Under the pieces are notes generated by a model. The model did not search any database and was not told the DNA's origin. It saw nothing but the letters and a program-made list of their open reading frames with translations. Positions 56,268 through 64,000 of a DNA stretch of 64,000 nt are shown here, piece by piece; positions within the stretch are counted from its first letter, which is position 1, and the number at the start of each line of letters is the position of its first letter. Source of the DNA: VBWE01 sp943372645 (GTDB lineage: Bacteria; Bacteroidota; Bacteroidia; Palsa-965); assembly GCA_943372645.1 (NCBI GenBank), contig CALRZN010000010.1:62001-126000 (forward strand), in the 5' to 3' direction. Made by a program: the position numbers and the translations under genes.

Positions 56268-56296
56268 TTTTTAATACCTCTTTTCGTTAAGGGAGG

Positions 56297-56328
56297 CAAA
56301 GGTAAAAAACGGTTTTGAATTTCACAAC
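56297..56328 (-). promoter_or_regulatory. Promoter of rpsU
   Basis: On the minus strand TTG at 56328-56326, a 21-base spacer and TACCTTTG at 56304-56297. The predicted start near 56290 leaves a leader of about 23 bases that contains the Shine-Dalgarno. Confidence 0.75.
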
Positions 56329-56390
56329 TTTCTTTTTGATCTTTTCAGATCGCCCGGAAATGTGCCCGTTTTACCCGCCCCTGCCGGTTT

Positions 56391-56858
56391 TTAAAGCGAG
56401 CCAAGCACGCTGTTAATGGCTTCGAAATTCGGGATTTCGCCCGCGTTGTCGAGTACTTCGGCGTAGCGGATAATGCCTTCTTTGTCAATTACAAAGGCCG
56501 AACGCTTCGAAACACCTTCCATGGCCATGCCGCCAAAGGTTTCGTAAATGGATTCGTAGGCCTTGCTGGCGGTGCGGTTGAAATCAGACAGCAGCGGGAA
56601 GTTCAGGTTCTGCTCGGCGCGGAATTTTCCGAGACTGAAAATAGAATCAACCGAAATACCGAAAACAGCGGCGTTTACATTGTTGTAGGTACCGATGTCA
56701 TCGCGCACAGAACAGAGTTCTTTGGTGCAGGTGCCGGTAAAAGCAAGCGGAAAAAACAGCAGCAACACCGGGCGGCCTTTGAGGGCCGACAGTTGTACTT
56801 CGTTTTTATCAGTATCGAATAATTTGAAATCGGGAGCGGACTGGCCAACCTGGAGCAT
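56391..56858 (-). CDS. Thiol peroxidase, PrxQ/BCP-type peroxiredoxin
   Basis: The protein is 155 aa from the ATG at 56858 (MLQVGQSAPDFKLFDTDKNE); the frame opens earlier but that part is not protein-like. The active site PLAFTGTC has peroxidatic Cys44, with a resolving cysteine five residues on (CTKELC, Cys49), the 2-Cys arrangement of alpha-type PrxQ. It reduces peroxides using thioredoxin in the cytoplasm. It stands alone, divergent from ttcA, with the second GGCGC repeat in the spacer. Confidence 0.88.
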   Translation of the reverse strand: MLQVGQSAPDFKLFDTDKNEVQLSALKGRPVLLLFFPLAFTGTCTKELCSVRDDIGTYNNVNAAVFGISVDSIFSLGKFRAEQNLNFPLLSDFNRTASKAYESIYETFGGMAMEGVSKRSAFVIDKEGIIRYAEVLDNAGEIPNFEAINSVLGSL

Positions 56859-56998
56859 ATTGTTTTTTGAGTTTGGTTTAACAGGTTGCAAACAAACGAA
56901 ATTAGCGGATTGTTTAAACGTTGAGCACACAAATAATGCGATCGTTTCATGCTAACCTGAATGCCAAAAGTTCTTTTACCCATTGAGATCGTTCGTTT

Positions 56999-57026
56999 TT
57001 TGCCACAAAGGCGCGAAGACACGAAG
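56999..57026. repeat. Dispersed GGCGCRAAG repeat, locus 2
   Basis: tttgccacaaaggcgcgaag followed by acacgaag matches the minus-strand copy at 3407-3380 in 25 of 28 positions. It lies in the divergent spacer between the peroxiredoxin and ttcA; the rest of that spacer holds only the ttcA promoter. Confidence 0.65.
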
Positions 57027-57099
57027 ACTTCGCACAAACCCATACCAGTGTCACCTCCATTCCATTAACCAAAGGCATGAACAAAAAATATCCGGATAG

Positions 57100-57127
57100 T
57101 TGAACTGTTGATTTCGCGCTATCTTTG
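57100..57127 (+). promoter_or_regulatory. Probable promoter of ttcA
   Basis: ttg at 57100-57102 and tatctttg at 57120-57127 give a 17-base spacing, shorter than the 20 of the strong promoters here. Transcription would start only a few bases before the ATG at 57139. Confidence 0.5.
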
Positions 57128-57138
57128 CGGCTGATACG

Positions 57139-57933
57139 ATGCAAAACGATTTTAAAAATATCCGCCACCGCCTGCAGAAAGCCGTTTGGGATGCGCAGGA
57201 AGCCTTTCAGCTCATTGTGCCGGGCGACAAGGTGATGGTGTGCCTTTCGGGCGGCAAAGACAGTTATACCATGCTTGACATGGTGGTGATGATGCAGCAC
57301 GCGATGAAAAACAGTTTCGAAATCATCGCCGTAAACCTCGATCAGAAACAACCCGGTTTCCCGGAAGAAACGTTGCCCGATTACCTTACAAAAGCCGGCG
57401 TGCCTTTCCGCATCCTCGAGCGCGACACGTACTCGGTGGTGAAAGAAAAAATCCCCGAAGGCAAAACCATGTGCAGCCTCTGCTCCCGCCTGCGCCGCGG
57501 CATTTTATACGATGCGGCTTCGGAAATGGGCGTTACGAAAATTGCACTCGGCCATCACCGCGAAGATATTTTAGAAACGTTTTTCCTGAATTTGTTTTTC
57601 TCCGGCAAGCTGGAAACCATGCCCGCCAAGCTGCGCACCGACGACCAGCGCCACATTGTGATACGCCCCCTCGCCTATTGCAAAGAAGCCGACATCAGTG
57701 CCTACGCCGCCGAACGCGATTTCCCCATTATTCCCTGCACGCTGTGCGGTTCGCAGGAAAACCTGCAGCGCAAGGTGGTCCGCAAAATGATGGATGAATG
57801 GGACGAAAAATACCCCAACCGCAAAGAGGTGATGTTTACGGCGTTGGCGAATGTGCATACGTCGCATTTGCTGGATACGGAGATGTTTGATTTTGCGGGG
57901 ATTGGTGCTGCACTGCAGGCAATACAGCAGTAA
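57139..57933 (+). CDS. ttcA: tRNA 2-thiocytidine synthase TtcA
   Basis: This enzyme thiolates cytidine 32 of certain tRNAs using ATP and an iron-sulphur cluster. The protein is 264 aa. The PP-loop is SGGKDS (37-42), followed by a CxxC (CSLCSRLRRGILY) that binds the cluster, GHHREDILETFFLNLF and a second Cys pair region (PCTLCGSQENLQRK). It is cytoplasmic and monocistronic, with its stop two bases from that of an opposing gene. Confidence 0.95.
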   Translation: MQNDFKNIRHRLQKAVWDAQEAFQLIVPGDKVMVCLSGGKDSYTMLDMVVMMQHAMKNSFEIIAVNLDQKQPGFPEETLPDYLTKAGVPFRILERDTYSVVKEKIPEGKTMCSLCSRLRRGILYDAASEMGVTKIALGHHREDILETFFLNLFFSGKLETMPAKLRTDDQRHIVIRPLAYCKEADISAYAAERDFPIIPCTLCGSQENLQRKVVRKMMDEWDEKYPNRKEVMFTALANVHTSHLLDTEMFDFAGIGAALQAIQQ

Positions 57934-57935
57934 GT

Positions 57936-59450
57936 TTATCCGCCGCTGTTGCAACTCAGCAGTTGATATGCAGCCCTGTTTTTTCTGCGCACATAAATAA
58001 ATCCATGCTCAACATCTTTGGTATTTGAAAGATGTCCCATCACATACACGTTCTCCAGCACCTCCGAATCGTCTAAAATTTCAGCCACTTTTCCGTCGGG
58101 CGTTACTTCAATGGCCTTGGCTTTACCTGCATTGGTATCGTTGAAATAAATGACAACATTTTTTTGCTGGCGCACCGCGATCATCGTTCCAAAGCGGTTG
58201 TTGTAATTTTCAAGTTTAACTGTTTTCGGCACTGTTGATTTCCACAATACAAAACCATCGGCTCCGTAACGAACGAGATAAATATTTATGTAATAGCCGT
58301 GAACCGCTACCGACTGTATCATGTTTCTGTATAACCCGAGGTACGTAATTCGCATTTGCTCTTCGGAGATCACCAGGAAAGAGCCGTCCGGATATCGCAC
58401 GATGTCATTAATGAGTAAATGCAGGCGGCCTTCACTGGTGGGGCGCGAAACCTGGAAACCGAGGGCCTCCATTGTTTTTTTACTTTCAATCCGCGTAGTG
58501 CGTTCTTCAATATCCCAGATCATATTAAACAGGCCGCGCCGATCATCATTATATTTATTCGTAAAAGACCCGGTTACCTGAACGATGTTACCATTTACAG
58601 TGTAGTGCAAATCATCGGGAAGATCAGCTTCCCCGAGATTAATAAATACCTGGAAGGGTTTACCGTAACCGCGAAACAGGCTGACTTTCGTATCGCCATA
58701 GATGCGGTTGTTTTTATCATCAAATGAAACGGAATAATCCGTAACAAGCATGTCTCCATTGTCAAAAAGTTGCGGCCAGATAACCTGCCAGCCTTTTTCA
58801 GAAAGTGCTGCAGGTACTTCGTATTCATTCCGTTTTGCAAACAGGCTATCGTAAACAACAAACCAGTTGGTGAATTCAAGAATTTCAGGCGGAACCATAT
58901 CGCTGCACATCACCACCATGCGTGAACCATTGGGTGCAATGCGGATTTCAACCCAATCCGGAATATCCTGCTTACTTGATTCGGGCATATTAAAAGCCGC
59001 TGTGCCGACAGCAGCAATTGCCGGAATAATTTTCAGCGTTGTCTTATCTATCCGCTGGCGGTAAACGGTGTACTGGTGTTTGCTGAGATCTGCTGCTGCC
59101 GTTATAATGTAAATTTCCTGGCCGAAAGCTATCATGTCAATAAACGTCTGGGCCTTGCCGTTAACTTTAAGCGACAACAATTCGCCGCGGATGAGTTCCA
59201 TGCCTTTATTGTTTGCTTTATACAGCATCGGCAGCCCATCCACTTTCCGGAAAAAATAATGTCCTGATGCATCGGTCATCAGGTACCGTTCGTTCATGCT
59301 GTAAATCTGTTCACCGAACAGCTTATTTACCGGGCCGGATGTGAGGCAGTCGTGCTTTATTTGCGCTCCCAGCGGCAATACTGCAATAAAAAACAGGAGC
59401 CCGGTTATCAACGCCGGAAAACTCCTGTTTCTATTTTTTACAATTTGCAT
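57936..59450 (-). CDS. Secreted protein of unknown function downstream of the subtilase
   Basis: The protein is 504 aa with a signal peptide (SFPALITGLLFFIAVLPLGA). The rest reads like a beta-propeller (YLMTDASGHYFFRKVDGLPM, TKVSLFRGYGKPFQVFINLG, LLINDIVRYPDGSFLVISEE), with no sorting domain or catalytic motif. It begins 11 bases after the subtilase stop and so is probably co-transcribed with it. Periplasmic or outer-surface location is inferred. The family is not recognised. Confidence 0.72.
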   Translation of the reverse strand: MQIVKNRNRSFPALITGLLFFIAVLPLGAQIKHDCLTSGPVNKLFGEQIYSMNERYLMTDASGHYFFRKVDGLPMLYKANNKGMELIRGELLSLKVNGKAQTFIDMIAFGQEIYIITAAADLSKHQYTVYRQRIDKTTLKIIPAIAAVGTAAFNMPESSKQDIPDWVEIRIAPNGSRMVVMCSDMVPPEILEFTNWFVVYDSLFAKRNEYEVPAALSEKGWQVIWPQLFDNGDMLVTDYSVSFDDKNNRIYGDTKVSLFRGYGKPFQVFINLGEADLPDDLHYTVNGNIVQVTGSFTNKYNDDRRGLFNMIWDIEERTTRIESKKTMEALGFQVSRPTSEGRLHLLINDIVRYPDGSFLVISEEQMRITYLGLYRNMIQSVAVHGYYINIYLVRYGADGFVLWKSTVPKTVKLENYNNRFGTMIAVRQQKNVVIYFNDTNAGKAKAIEVTPDGKVAEILDDSEVLENVYVMGHLSNTKDVEHGFIYVRRKNRAAYQLLSCNSGG

Positions 59451-59461
59451 GGATCCGAAAA

Positions 59462-61066
59462 TTACTTACCCGTTACCGCCTTCGCTTCCAAAAACGCCGC
59501 ATACGCATCTACCATACCGCCGGTAGTGCACAGGTTGCGGAATTTGGTTTTCTTCTTTTTGGTGCCGGGAATGATCACTTTCTTTTTGGCCATAGAACGG
59601 TCGGCCGACTTTTCAATGATGGTTTTGATTTGCTGCGGCGTGAGTTCCGGAAAATACATTTTGATGAGCGTGCATACACCGGCACAAACCGGCGAAGCCA
59701 TGCTGGTGCCGCTTTCGTTGAGGTAACCGCCATTCGATTTGCAGGAGTAAATATCTACGCCGGGCGCAAATACATCCACCTTCGTTTTGCTGTAGTTACT
59801 GAATGAAGCCAATGATTTTTTGCCGGTTTTCCAGCTCAGCGCACCTACCTCAATCCAGTTGGACGCATGTACACCGGAGGCATCCAGCGGCGACGGGTAG
59901 TTCGGGTTGGCGGTAATGTCTTTGCCGTCGTTACCGGCAGCATGCACCAGCAGCACCCCTTTCGATTCGGCGTATTTTACAGCTTCGTCCACAATGCCTT
60001 TGTTTTTGCTGTAATCTTTGCCGAAGCTCATGTTGATGATCTGCGCACCGTTGTCAACTGCATAACGGATCGAAAGTGCCACGTCTTTGTCGCGCTCGTC
60101 GCCGTCGGGCACACAACGTACGGCCATAATGCGCACGTCGGCTGCCACGCCGTTCATACCAAGGTTGTTGTTACGCATGGCGGCAATAATACCGGCCACG
60201 TGTGTACCGTGCAGTGCGTCGGGACCTTTTACATCGTTGTTGCCGTAGTTGCGGTCGTTGATGTCGTCCGGGTTATCGCCTGCAATTTTACGTGCATCAT
60301 ACTCCAGGTTGAGGTGGTAATTGAGGTGCGCATCCAATTGTTCTTTGCCCATGAGGATCTGCGTTTTAATCATATACAGAATCTCATCGCCGCGGATAAA
60401 CAGTTTCAGGCGCGAGTGCATTTTGGCATACGCCGGCGAAGGCTGGTGGTCTTTAAAGCTGGCGTACGAAAGTGTATCGGGCAGGTTGTTTTTCTTCTCT
60501 GCATTTTTAATTTCGATGAACAGCCCGGCCAGTGTATCAATACCGGCTTTGCCTTTCTGTGTGCTCTTCAGGTCATCGTCGTAATCTTTCTGCATCTTTT
60601 CATAACGCAGGTATTCGTCGCGGTCCGATGCAGGCACATCAATCAGCATTTTGCCTTTGTATTTTTTCTGCAGCGGTGCGAGCTGGCGTACCATTTCCAA
60701 TTGTTCGTATTGGATATTTTCCCCTTTGCTGTTGCCGAGAAAATTCCAGCCGTACACATCATCCACGTAGCCGTTTTTATCGTCATCAATCTTGTTGCCC
60801 GGAATTTCACCCGGATTTTTCCACATTACATCCTTCAGGTCTTCGTGGTTGTAATCCACGCCGCCGTCAATAACGGCAACCACAACGGTTTTCGTGGTGC
60901 GGCCGGTGGTGAGCGTGCTGTATACTTTTTCGGTACCAACGCCGTGCACTTTGTTTTCCTTGTTATCCAGGTTGAACCAGTTTGCAGGTGCTTTATCCTG
61001 TGCGAATGCTGCGGCCGATAAAGCGAGCAGCGCAAGTGTGCTGATTTTTTTCATGCTGTTGTTCAT
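59462..61066 (-). CDS. S8 subtilisin-like serine protease, secreted
   Basis: The protein is 534 aa; the first ATG (61066) is in an A-rich context, but MKKISTLALLALSAAAFAQ from 61054 would give an equally good signal peptide. The catalytic triad is visible: Asp in VIDGGVDYNHEDL, His in LHGTHVAGIIA and Ser in ESGTSMASPVCAG. A large insertion (about residues 100-240) separates Asp from His, typical of Bacteroidetes subtilases. The C-terminus is Lys-rich without a T9SS domain. It is co-directional with 61070 and 57936, with gaps of 3-11 bases, a likely three-gene operon. Confidence 0.92.
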   Translation of the reverse strand: MNNSMKKISTLALLALSAAAFAQDKAPANWFNLDNKENKVHGVGTEKVYSTLTTGRTTKTVVVAVIDGGVDYNHEDLKDVMWKNPGEIPGNKIDDDKNGYVDDVYGWNFLGNSKGENIQYEQLEMVRQLAPLQKKYKGKMLIDVPASDRDEYLRYEKMQKDYDDDLKSTQKGKAGIDTLAGLFIEIKNAEKKNNLPDTLSYASFKDHQPSPAYAKMHSRLKLFIRGDEILYMIKTQILMGKEQLDAHLNYHLNLEYDARKIAGDNPDDINDRNYGNNDVKGPDALHGTHVAGIIAAMRNNNLGMNGVAADVRIMAVRCVPDGDERDKDVALSIRYAVDNGAQIINMSFGKDYSKNKGIVDEAVKYAESKGVLLVHAAGNDGKDITANPNYPSPLDASGVHASNWIEVGALSWKTGKKSLASFSNYSKTKVDVFAPGVDIYSCKSNGGYLNESGTSMASPVCAGVCTLIKMYFPELTPQQIKTIIEKSADRSMAKKKVIIPGTKKKKTKFRNLCTTGGMVDAYAAFLEAKAVTGK

Positions 61067-61069
61067 GTA

Positions 61070-61600
61070 TTAATTTTTCCGCGGGGCATGGTCGGGCTGA
61101 AACATATAGCCCCATCCTTTTCCCTGCAGGTTTATTTTTTTCTTTACAATTAACTTTACGGTTCCGTGAATAATGCCCGCCAGTCCGGCCACCGCCGCTG
61201 CGGCGCCCACGAGAAAAATGGCCGAAGGCAGTTTAAACGAATACGAAGCCGCCGCAATGGCCGCCCCGCCGCCGAGCATGCTGCTGCGGAAGACCCAGCT
61301 TTCGCGCGAAATGCCATCGGGAATGCGGATTACCGCGATATCGCTCCATTTGATTACCTGGCCGGGCTGTCCGTCATTTGCAACCACCAGTCCATCCGCA
61401 TCGGCATTTACCATGCGGCATTTCAGGCGTGTTCCGTCGCCGCGTTGCACCACACAGCGTTCTCCCGGTTTCAGGATGTACGTGTCTGCATCTTCATCCA
61501 GCTGGTTGTTAAAAACAACCTGGTTCTGTGCATGCAGCGCGGTTATCCCGCAAAGCGGAAATAAAAACGCAAACAGGATGTGCAGGTAAAACGTTTTCAT
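61070..61600 (-). CDS. Envelope protein of unknown function, first gene of the subtilase operon
   Basis: The protein is 176 aa with signal peptide MKTFYLHILFAFLFPLCGI. A beta-rich segment (YILKPGERCVVQRGDGTRLKC) is followed by two Ala/Gly-rich membrane helices (SMLGGGAAIAAASYSF, AIFLVGAAAAVAGLAGIIHG) and a basic tail. The pattern suggests an SH3-like domain anchored in the membrane. No family is recognised. It ends three bases before the subtilase start, so translation coupling is likely. Confidence 0.68.
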   Translation of the reverse strand: MKTFYLHILFAFLFPLCGITALHAQNQVVFNNQLDEDADTYILKPGERCVVQRGDGTRLKCRMVNADADGLVVANDGQPGQVIKWSDIAVIRIPDGISRESWVFRSSMLGGGAAIAAASYSFKLPSAIFLVGAAAAVAGLAGIIHGTVKLIVKKKINLQGKGWGYMFQPDHAPRKN

Positions 61601-61604
61601 CGTT

Positions 61605-61631
61605 AAAAAACAATCCGCCCGTAAGGCGGAT
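61605..61631 (-). terminator. Rho-independent terminator of the acyl-CoA dehydrogenase gene
   Basis: The perfect 7-bp stem atccgcc/ggcggat with a five-base loop is followed on the minus strand by TTGTTTTTT. It sits between the dehydrogenase stop and the next gene's start. Confidence 0.87.
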
Positions 61632-61652
61632 CATTTTAAAATACGTTTGATT

Positions 61653-62792
61653 TTATTTCAATACTTCGCGGGCAATCACCAGTTTCTGGATTTCGGAAGT
61701 TCCTTCGCCGATGGTGCACAGTTTCGAATCGCGGTAATATTTTTCCGCCGGAAAATCTTTGGTATAACCGTAGCCGCCGAAAATCTGCACGCCTTCTGTT
61801 GAAACACGCACCGACACTTCAGAAGCGTAATACTTGGCATACGCGCCTTCTTTGGTCATTTTTTCGCCGCGGTTTTTCAGGTCTGCAGCGCTGAAGGTGA
61901 GCAGTTCTGCCGCTTCGATCTGGGTAGCCATATCGGCCAGTTTAAATGCGATGGCCTGGAATGCTGCAATCGGTTTGCCGAACTGCTGGCGTTCTTTGGA
62001 ATAACGCAGGGCGGCTTCGTACGCGCCTTTTGCAATGCCCAGCGAAAGTGCGGCAATTGAAATACGTCCGCCGTCGAGCACTTTCATGGCCTGTATAAAT
62101 CCGTCGCCCACCTTGCCCAGCACCTGGTCTTTGTGAACGCGGCAGTTATCAAAAATCAGTTCTGCGGTTTCCGAAGCACGCATACCGAGCTTGTTTTCTT
62201 TTTTGCCGGAAGAGAAGCCCGGCGTGCCTTTTTCAATTACAAAGGCCGTCATGCCGTGTGAGTCGCCTTTTTCGCCGGTACGTGCAATTACCACTGCAAC
62301 GTTGCCGGAGATGGCGTGTGTAATAAAGTTTTTGGAGCCGTTCAGCACAAAATAATCGCCATCGGCAATGGCCGTAGTGAGCATACCGCCCGCGTCTGAA
62401 CCGGTATTCTGTTCGGTAAGGCCCCAGGCCCCGATCCATTCGGCGGTAGCTAATTTGGGAAGGTATTTTTTCTTCTGTTCTTCGTTGCCGAACTGCATGA
62501 TATGCCCCGTGCACAGCGAGTTGTGCGCGGCCATGGAAAGCGCAATGGAACCGCAGATTTTGCCGAGTTCCGAAATGGCTGTTACATATTCAAAATAACC
62601 GAAGCCGGAACCACCGTACTCGTGCGGAACGAGCACGCCCATGAGTCCGAGTTCCCCCATTTTTTTGAATACCTCAACCGGGAATTCCTGCGATTCGTCC
62701 CACTCCATCATTTTCGGACGGATGTGTTCTTCGCCGAATTTGCGGATCATATCGGCAATCATGAGTTGGTTTTCGTTCAGAGCAAATTCCAT
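61653..62792 (-). CDS. Acyl-CoA dehydrogenase
   Basis: The protein is 379 aa and cytoplasmic. This FAD enzyme performs the first step of acyl-CoA beta-oxidation. Motifs: WGLTEQNTGSDAGGM, the FAD-binding region IFGGYGYTKDFPAEKYYRD, and the catalytic Glu in IGEGTSEIQKLVI. The chain-length specificity cannot be told (short-chain type is likely). The minus-strand box TAATTTTG at 62822-62815 could be its promoter. It is followed by a strong terminator and is probably monocistronic. Confidence 0.93.
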   Translation of the reverse strand: MEFALNENQLMIADMIRKFGEEHIRPKMMEWDESQEFPVEVFKKMGELGLMGVLVPHEYGGSGFGYFEYVTAISELGKICGSIALSMAAHNSLCTGHIMQFGNEEQKKKYLPKLATAEWIGAWGLTEQNTGSDAGGMLTTAIADGDYFVLNGSKNFITHAISGNVAVVIARTGEKGDSHGMTAFVIEKGTPGFSSGKKENKLGMRASETAELIFDNCRVHKDQVLGKVGDGFIQAMKVLDGGRISIAALSLGIAKGAYEAALRYSKERQQFGKPIAAFQAIAFKLADMATQIEAAELLTFSAADLKNRGEKMTKEGAYAKYYASEVSVRVSTEGVQIFGGYGYTKDFPAEKYYRDSKLCTIGEGTSEIQKLVIAREVLK

Positions 62793-62896
62793 GGTTCAAT
62801 TTTTTATGGGTTCGCAAAATTAAGATTCCCCCGGAATCTGAAGGTAACCGTTTACAATAAAATATCATTTGGAGCGCCTGGAGGCTGTAAAACGGG

Positions 62897-63427
62897 TTAT
62901 TCGCCGTCGTAATTCACCAGGCTGATGATGTTCCCGGCGTGTTCGCCGAGGTTTTTGCGCCCGCCGAGGAAGCCCAGTTCCACCACAAAAGTAAAAGCGG
63001 CAACCTGTGCGCCCTGCATTTCGATGAGGCGTGCGGCGGCGGCGGCTGTTCCGCCGGTAGCCAGCAGGTCGTCGTGCAGCACCACATTCCATCCCGGCTG
63101 CAGCGCATCGGTATGTATTTCGATACGGGCGGTGCCATATTCGAGGGCGTAATCCATGCCCACGGTGGTAAACGGCAGCTTGCCCGATTTGCGCACCATA
63201 ACAAAAGGCACATTTAATTTTTGCGCGAGCAGAATCCCAAACAGGAATCCGCGGCTTTCAATACCCACAACGGCATCAATGCGGCTTCCGCCGAGTTTTT
63301 CAACGAACGCATCGGTTATTTCCCGGCACAGTTGCGGGTCGTGCAGTATGGGTGTAATGTCTTTAAACTGGATTCCCGGTTTCGGAAAATCGGGGACATT
63401 CCGGATCGTCTTTAAAATTTTTTCCAC
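62897..63427 (-). CDS. apt: Adenine phosphoribosyltransferase
   Basis: The protein is 176 aa. It makes AMP from adenine and PRPP. It starts MEKILKTIRNVPDFPKPGIQ, with FKDITPILHDPQL, GIESRGFLFG and the PRPP-binding motif VVLHDDLLATGGTA. It begins three bases after the stop of the upstream HhH-protein gene, so the two are co-transcribed. Confidence 0.96.
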   Translation of the reverse strand: MEKILKTIRNVPDFPKPGIQFKDITPILHDPQLCREITDAFVEKLGGSRIDAVVGIESRGFLFGILLAQKLNVPFVMVRKSGKLPFTTVGMDYALEYGTARIEIHTDALQPGWNVVLHDDLLATGGTAAAAARLIEMQGAQVAAFTFVVELGFLGGRKNLGEHAGNIISLVNYDGE

Positions 63428-63430
63428 GGT

Positions 63431-64000
63431 TCAGCGGGTAAGATAGGGGGCAAGTTTAAGGTATAAATCCCCATTCACCAAATCAACCTGGCGGATGGCT
63501 TCCACGCTCGCAAATGGGCCGTGCAGGCGGCGGTAGTTCACAATGGCCGAAGCGATTGCCGGTGTAAGATACGGATGGCTGCGCAGTTCGTTCACATCGG
63601 CCGTGTTGATGTTGTAGCGGCGCAGAAAATCGGTATTGAGTGTGAGTTGTTCGCGAATGCGGTCGTACCGTTCCGCATCAAAACCGTATACTTCGAGCAG
63701 TTGTTCGGCCGAATGAAACCCACCCAGACGGGTGCGGTAGGTAACAATGCGCCGTGCAAATGCAGAGCCGATTCCGGGCAGCTGTTTCAACTCCGCTGTG
63801 TCGGCCGAATTGAGTTCAACAGTAATACGGGCCGCTGTGGTGTTGCGTACAGGCTGTTCCGTTTTCCAGGCCGGTGCTGTTTTTTCTTCGGCAGGAATGA
63901 CAATGTAATTTTCGATGCGTGCATAAAACGCGGGCGAAATCACATACATTTTCTGTACATCGGCTTTGGTGCGGAAGCGGCCACCCTTTGCTTCGTATTT
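63431..64000 (-). CDS. Helix-hairpin-helix protein, ComEA-like (5' part outside window)
   Basis: The minus-strand frame is open to the window edge: KYEAKGGRFRTKADVQK precedes the internal Met at 63949, so the true start lies outside. Three HhH modules are visible: near YVISPAFYARIENYI, VELNSADTAELKQLPGIGSA and YNINTADVNELRSHPYLTPA. Such repeats bind DNA non-specifically; ComEA-type proteins act in DNA uptake or are anchored in the membrane. It is the upstream gene of the apt unit. Confidence 0.8.
   Translation of the reverse strand, partial: KYEAKGGRFRTKADVQKMYVISPAFYARIENYIVIPAEEKTAPAWKTEQPVRNTTAARITVELNSADTAELKQLPGIGSAFARRIVTYRTRLGGFHSAEQLLEVYGFDAERYDRIREQLTLNTDFLRRYNINTADVNELRSHPYLTPAIASAIVNYRRLHGPFASVEAIRQVDLVNGDLYLKLAPYLTR

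Noticed and set aside
59867..61021. 384-codon open frame antisense to the subtilase gene
   Set aside because: It is the mirror of a strongly supported protease with an intact triad; its translation is Val/Phe/His-rich and shows no domain.

Overview
The window is a chromosomal segment of a member of the Bacteroidota (Bacteroidetes) of medium GC content. The evidence is: several secreted proteins ending in type IX secretion (T9SS) sorting domains; promoters of the phylum-specific form TTG-N20-TAnnTTTG; general absence of Shine-Dalgarno sequences with a few conspicuous exceptions (rpsU, hpf, rpoC); a LytS-like kinase with a periplasmic propeller paired with a LytTR regulator; and rpoB/rpoC/tuf proteins of Bacteroidetes type. 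I cannot fix the family. A Flavobacteriales-like or Chitinophagales-like organism is most likely.

Positions 1-40800 are accessory and cell-envelope genes in short units. They hold an AlgI-type O-acyltransferase (partial), a DUF3089 lipase-like protein, a membrane protein with a C-terminal pYEATS domain, a PcrA/UvrD helicase, T9SS cargo (6057, 17301, 22466, 33985), an esterase/serine-hydrolase pair, a LytS/LytTR two-component system, two M23+LysM peptidoglycan peptidases, a NudL-type NUDIX hydrolase, a WG-repeat protein, a YcaQ-like glycosylase, a CPBP-family protein lacking the expected catalytic residues, DusB, a BtuF-like binding protein and a patatin-Omp85 (PlpD-like) protein. The intergenic spaces carry many structured repeats: a 164-bp foldback MITE flanked by TTA, a 42-bp tandem repeat, three copies of a CTGCCACTGC inverted repeat, two loci of a GGCGCRAAG repeat, and a composite nested palindrome at 36.6-37.0 kb. 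At 39747-40105 a strong promoter and a strong terminator delimit a transcript of about 320 nt with no convincing ORF, a candidate structured RNA.

Positions 40878-56328 (minus strand) are the translation/transcription core, read right to left: rpsU-xerC-hpf, then tRNA-Thr(TGT)-tRNA-Tyr-tRNA-Gly-tRNA-Thr(GGT)-tuf-tRNA-Trp-secE-nusG-rplK-rplA-rplJ-rplL-rpoB-rpoC. The tRNA-tuf part has the same gene order as the thrU-tyrU-glyT-thrT-tufB operon of E. coli. The spacers contain unusual RNA structures: a 19-bp inverted repeat around the Tyr/Gly tRNAs, duplicated tRNA-Gly 3' ends, paired hairpins between tuf and tRNA-Trp, and overlapping alternative hairpins before rpoB.

Positions 56391-64000 hold a PrxQ-type peroxiredoxin, TtcA, a three-gene set (an envelope protein, a subtilase and a secreted protein of unknown function), an acyl-CoA dehydrogenase, apt and a partial helix-hairpin-helix protein. 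No CRISPR array, rRNA, prophage or complete insertion sequence was seen. The strongest candidates for something undescribed are the orphan transcript at 39.7-40.1 kb, the nested palindromic element at 36.6-37.0 kb, the tRNA-spacer architecture, and the pYEATS membrane protein.
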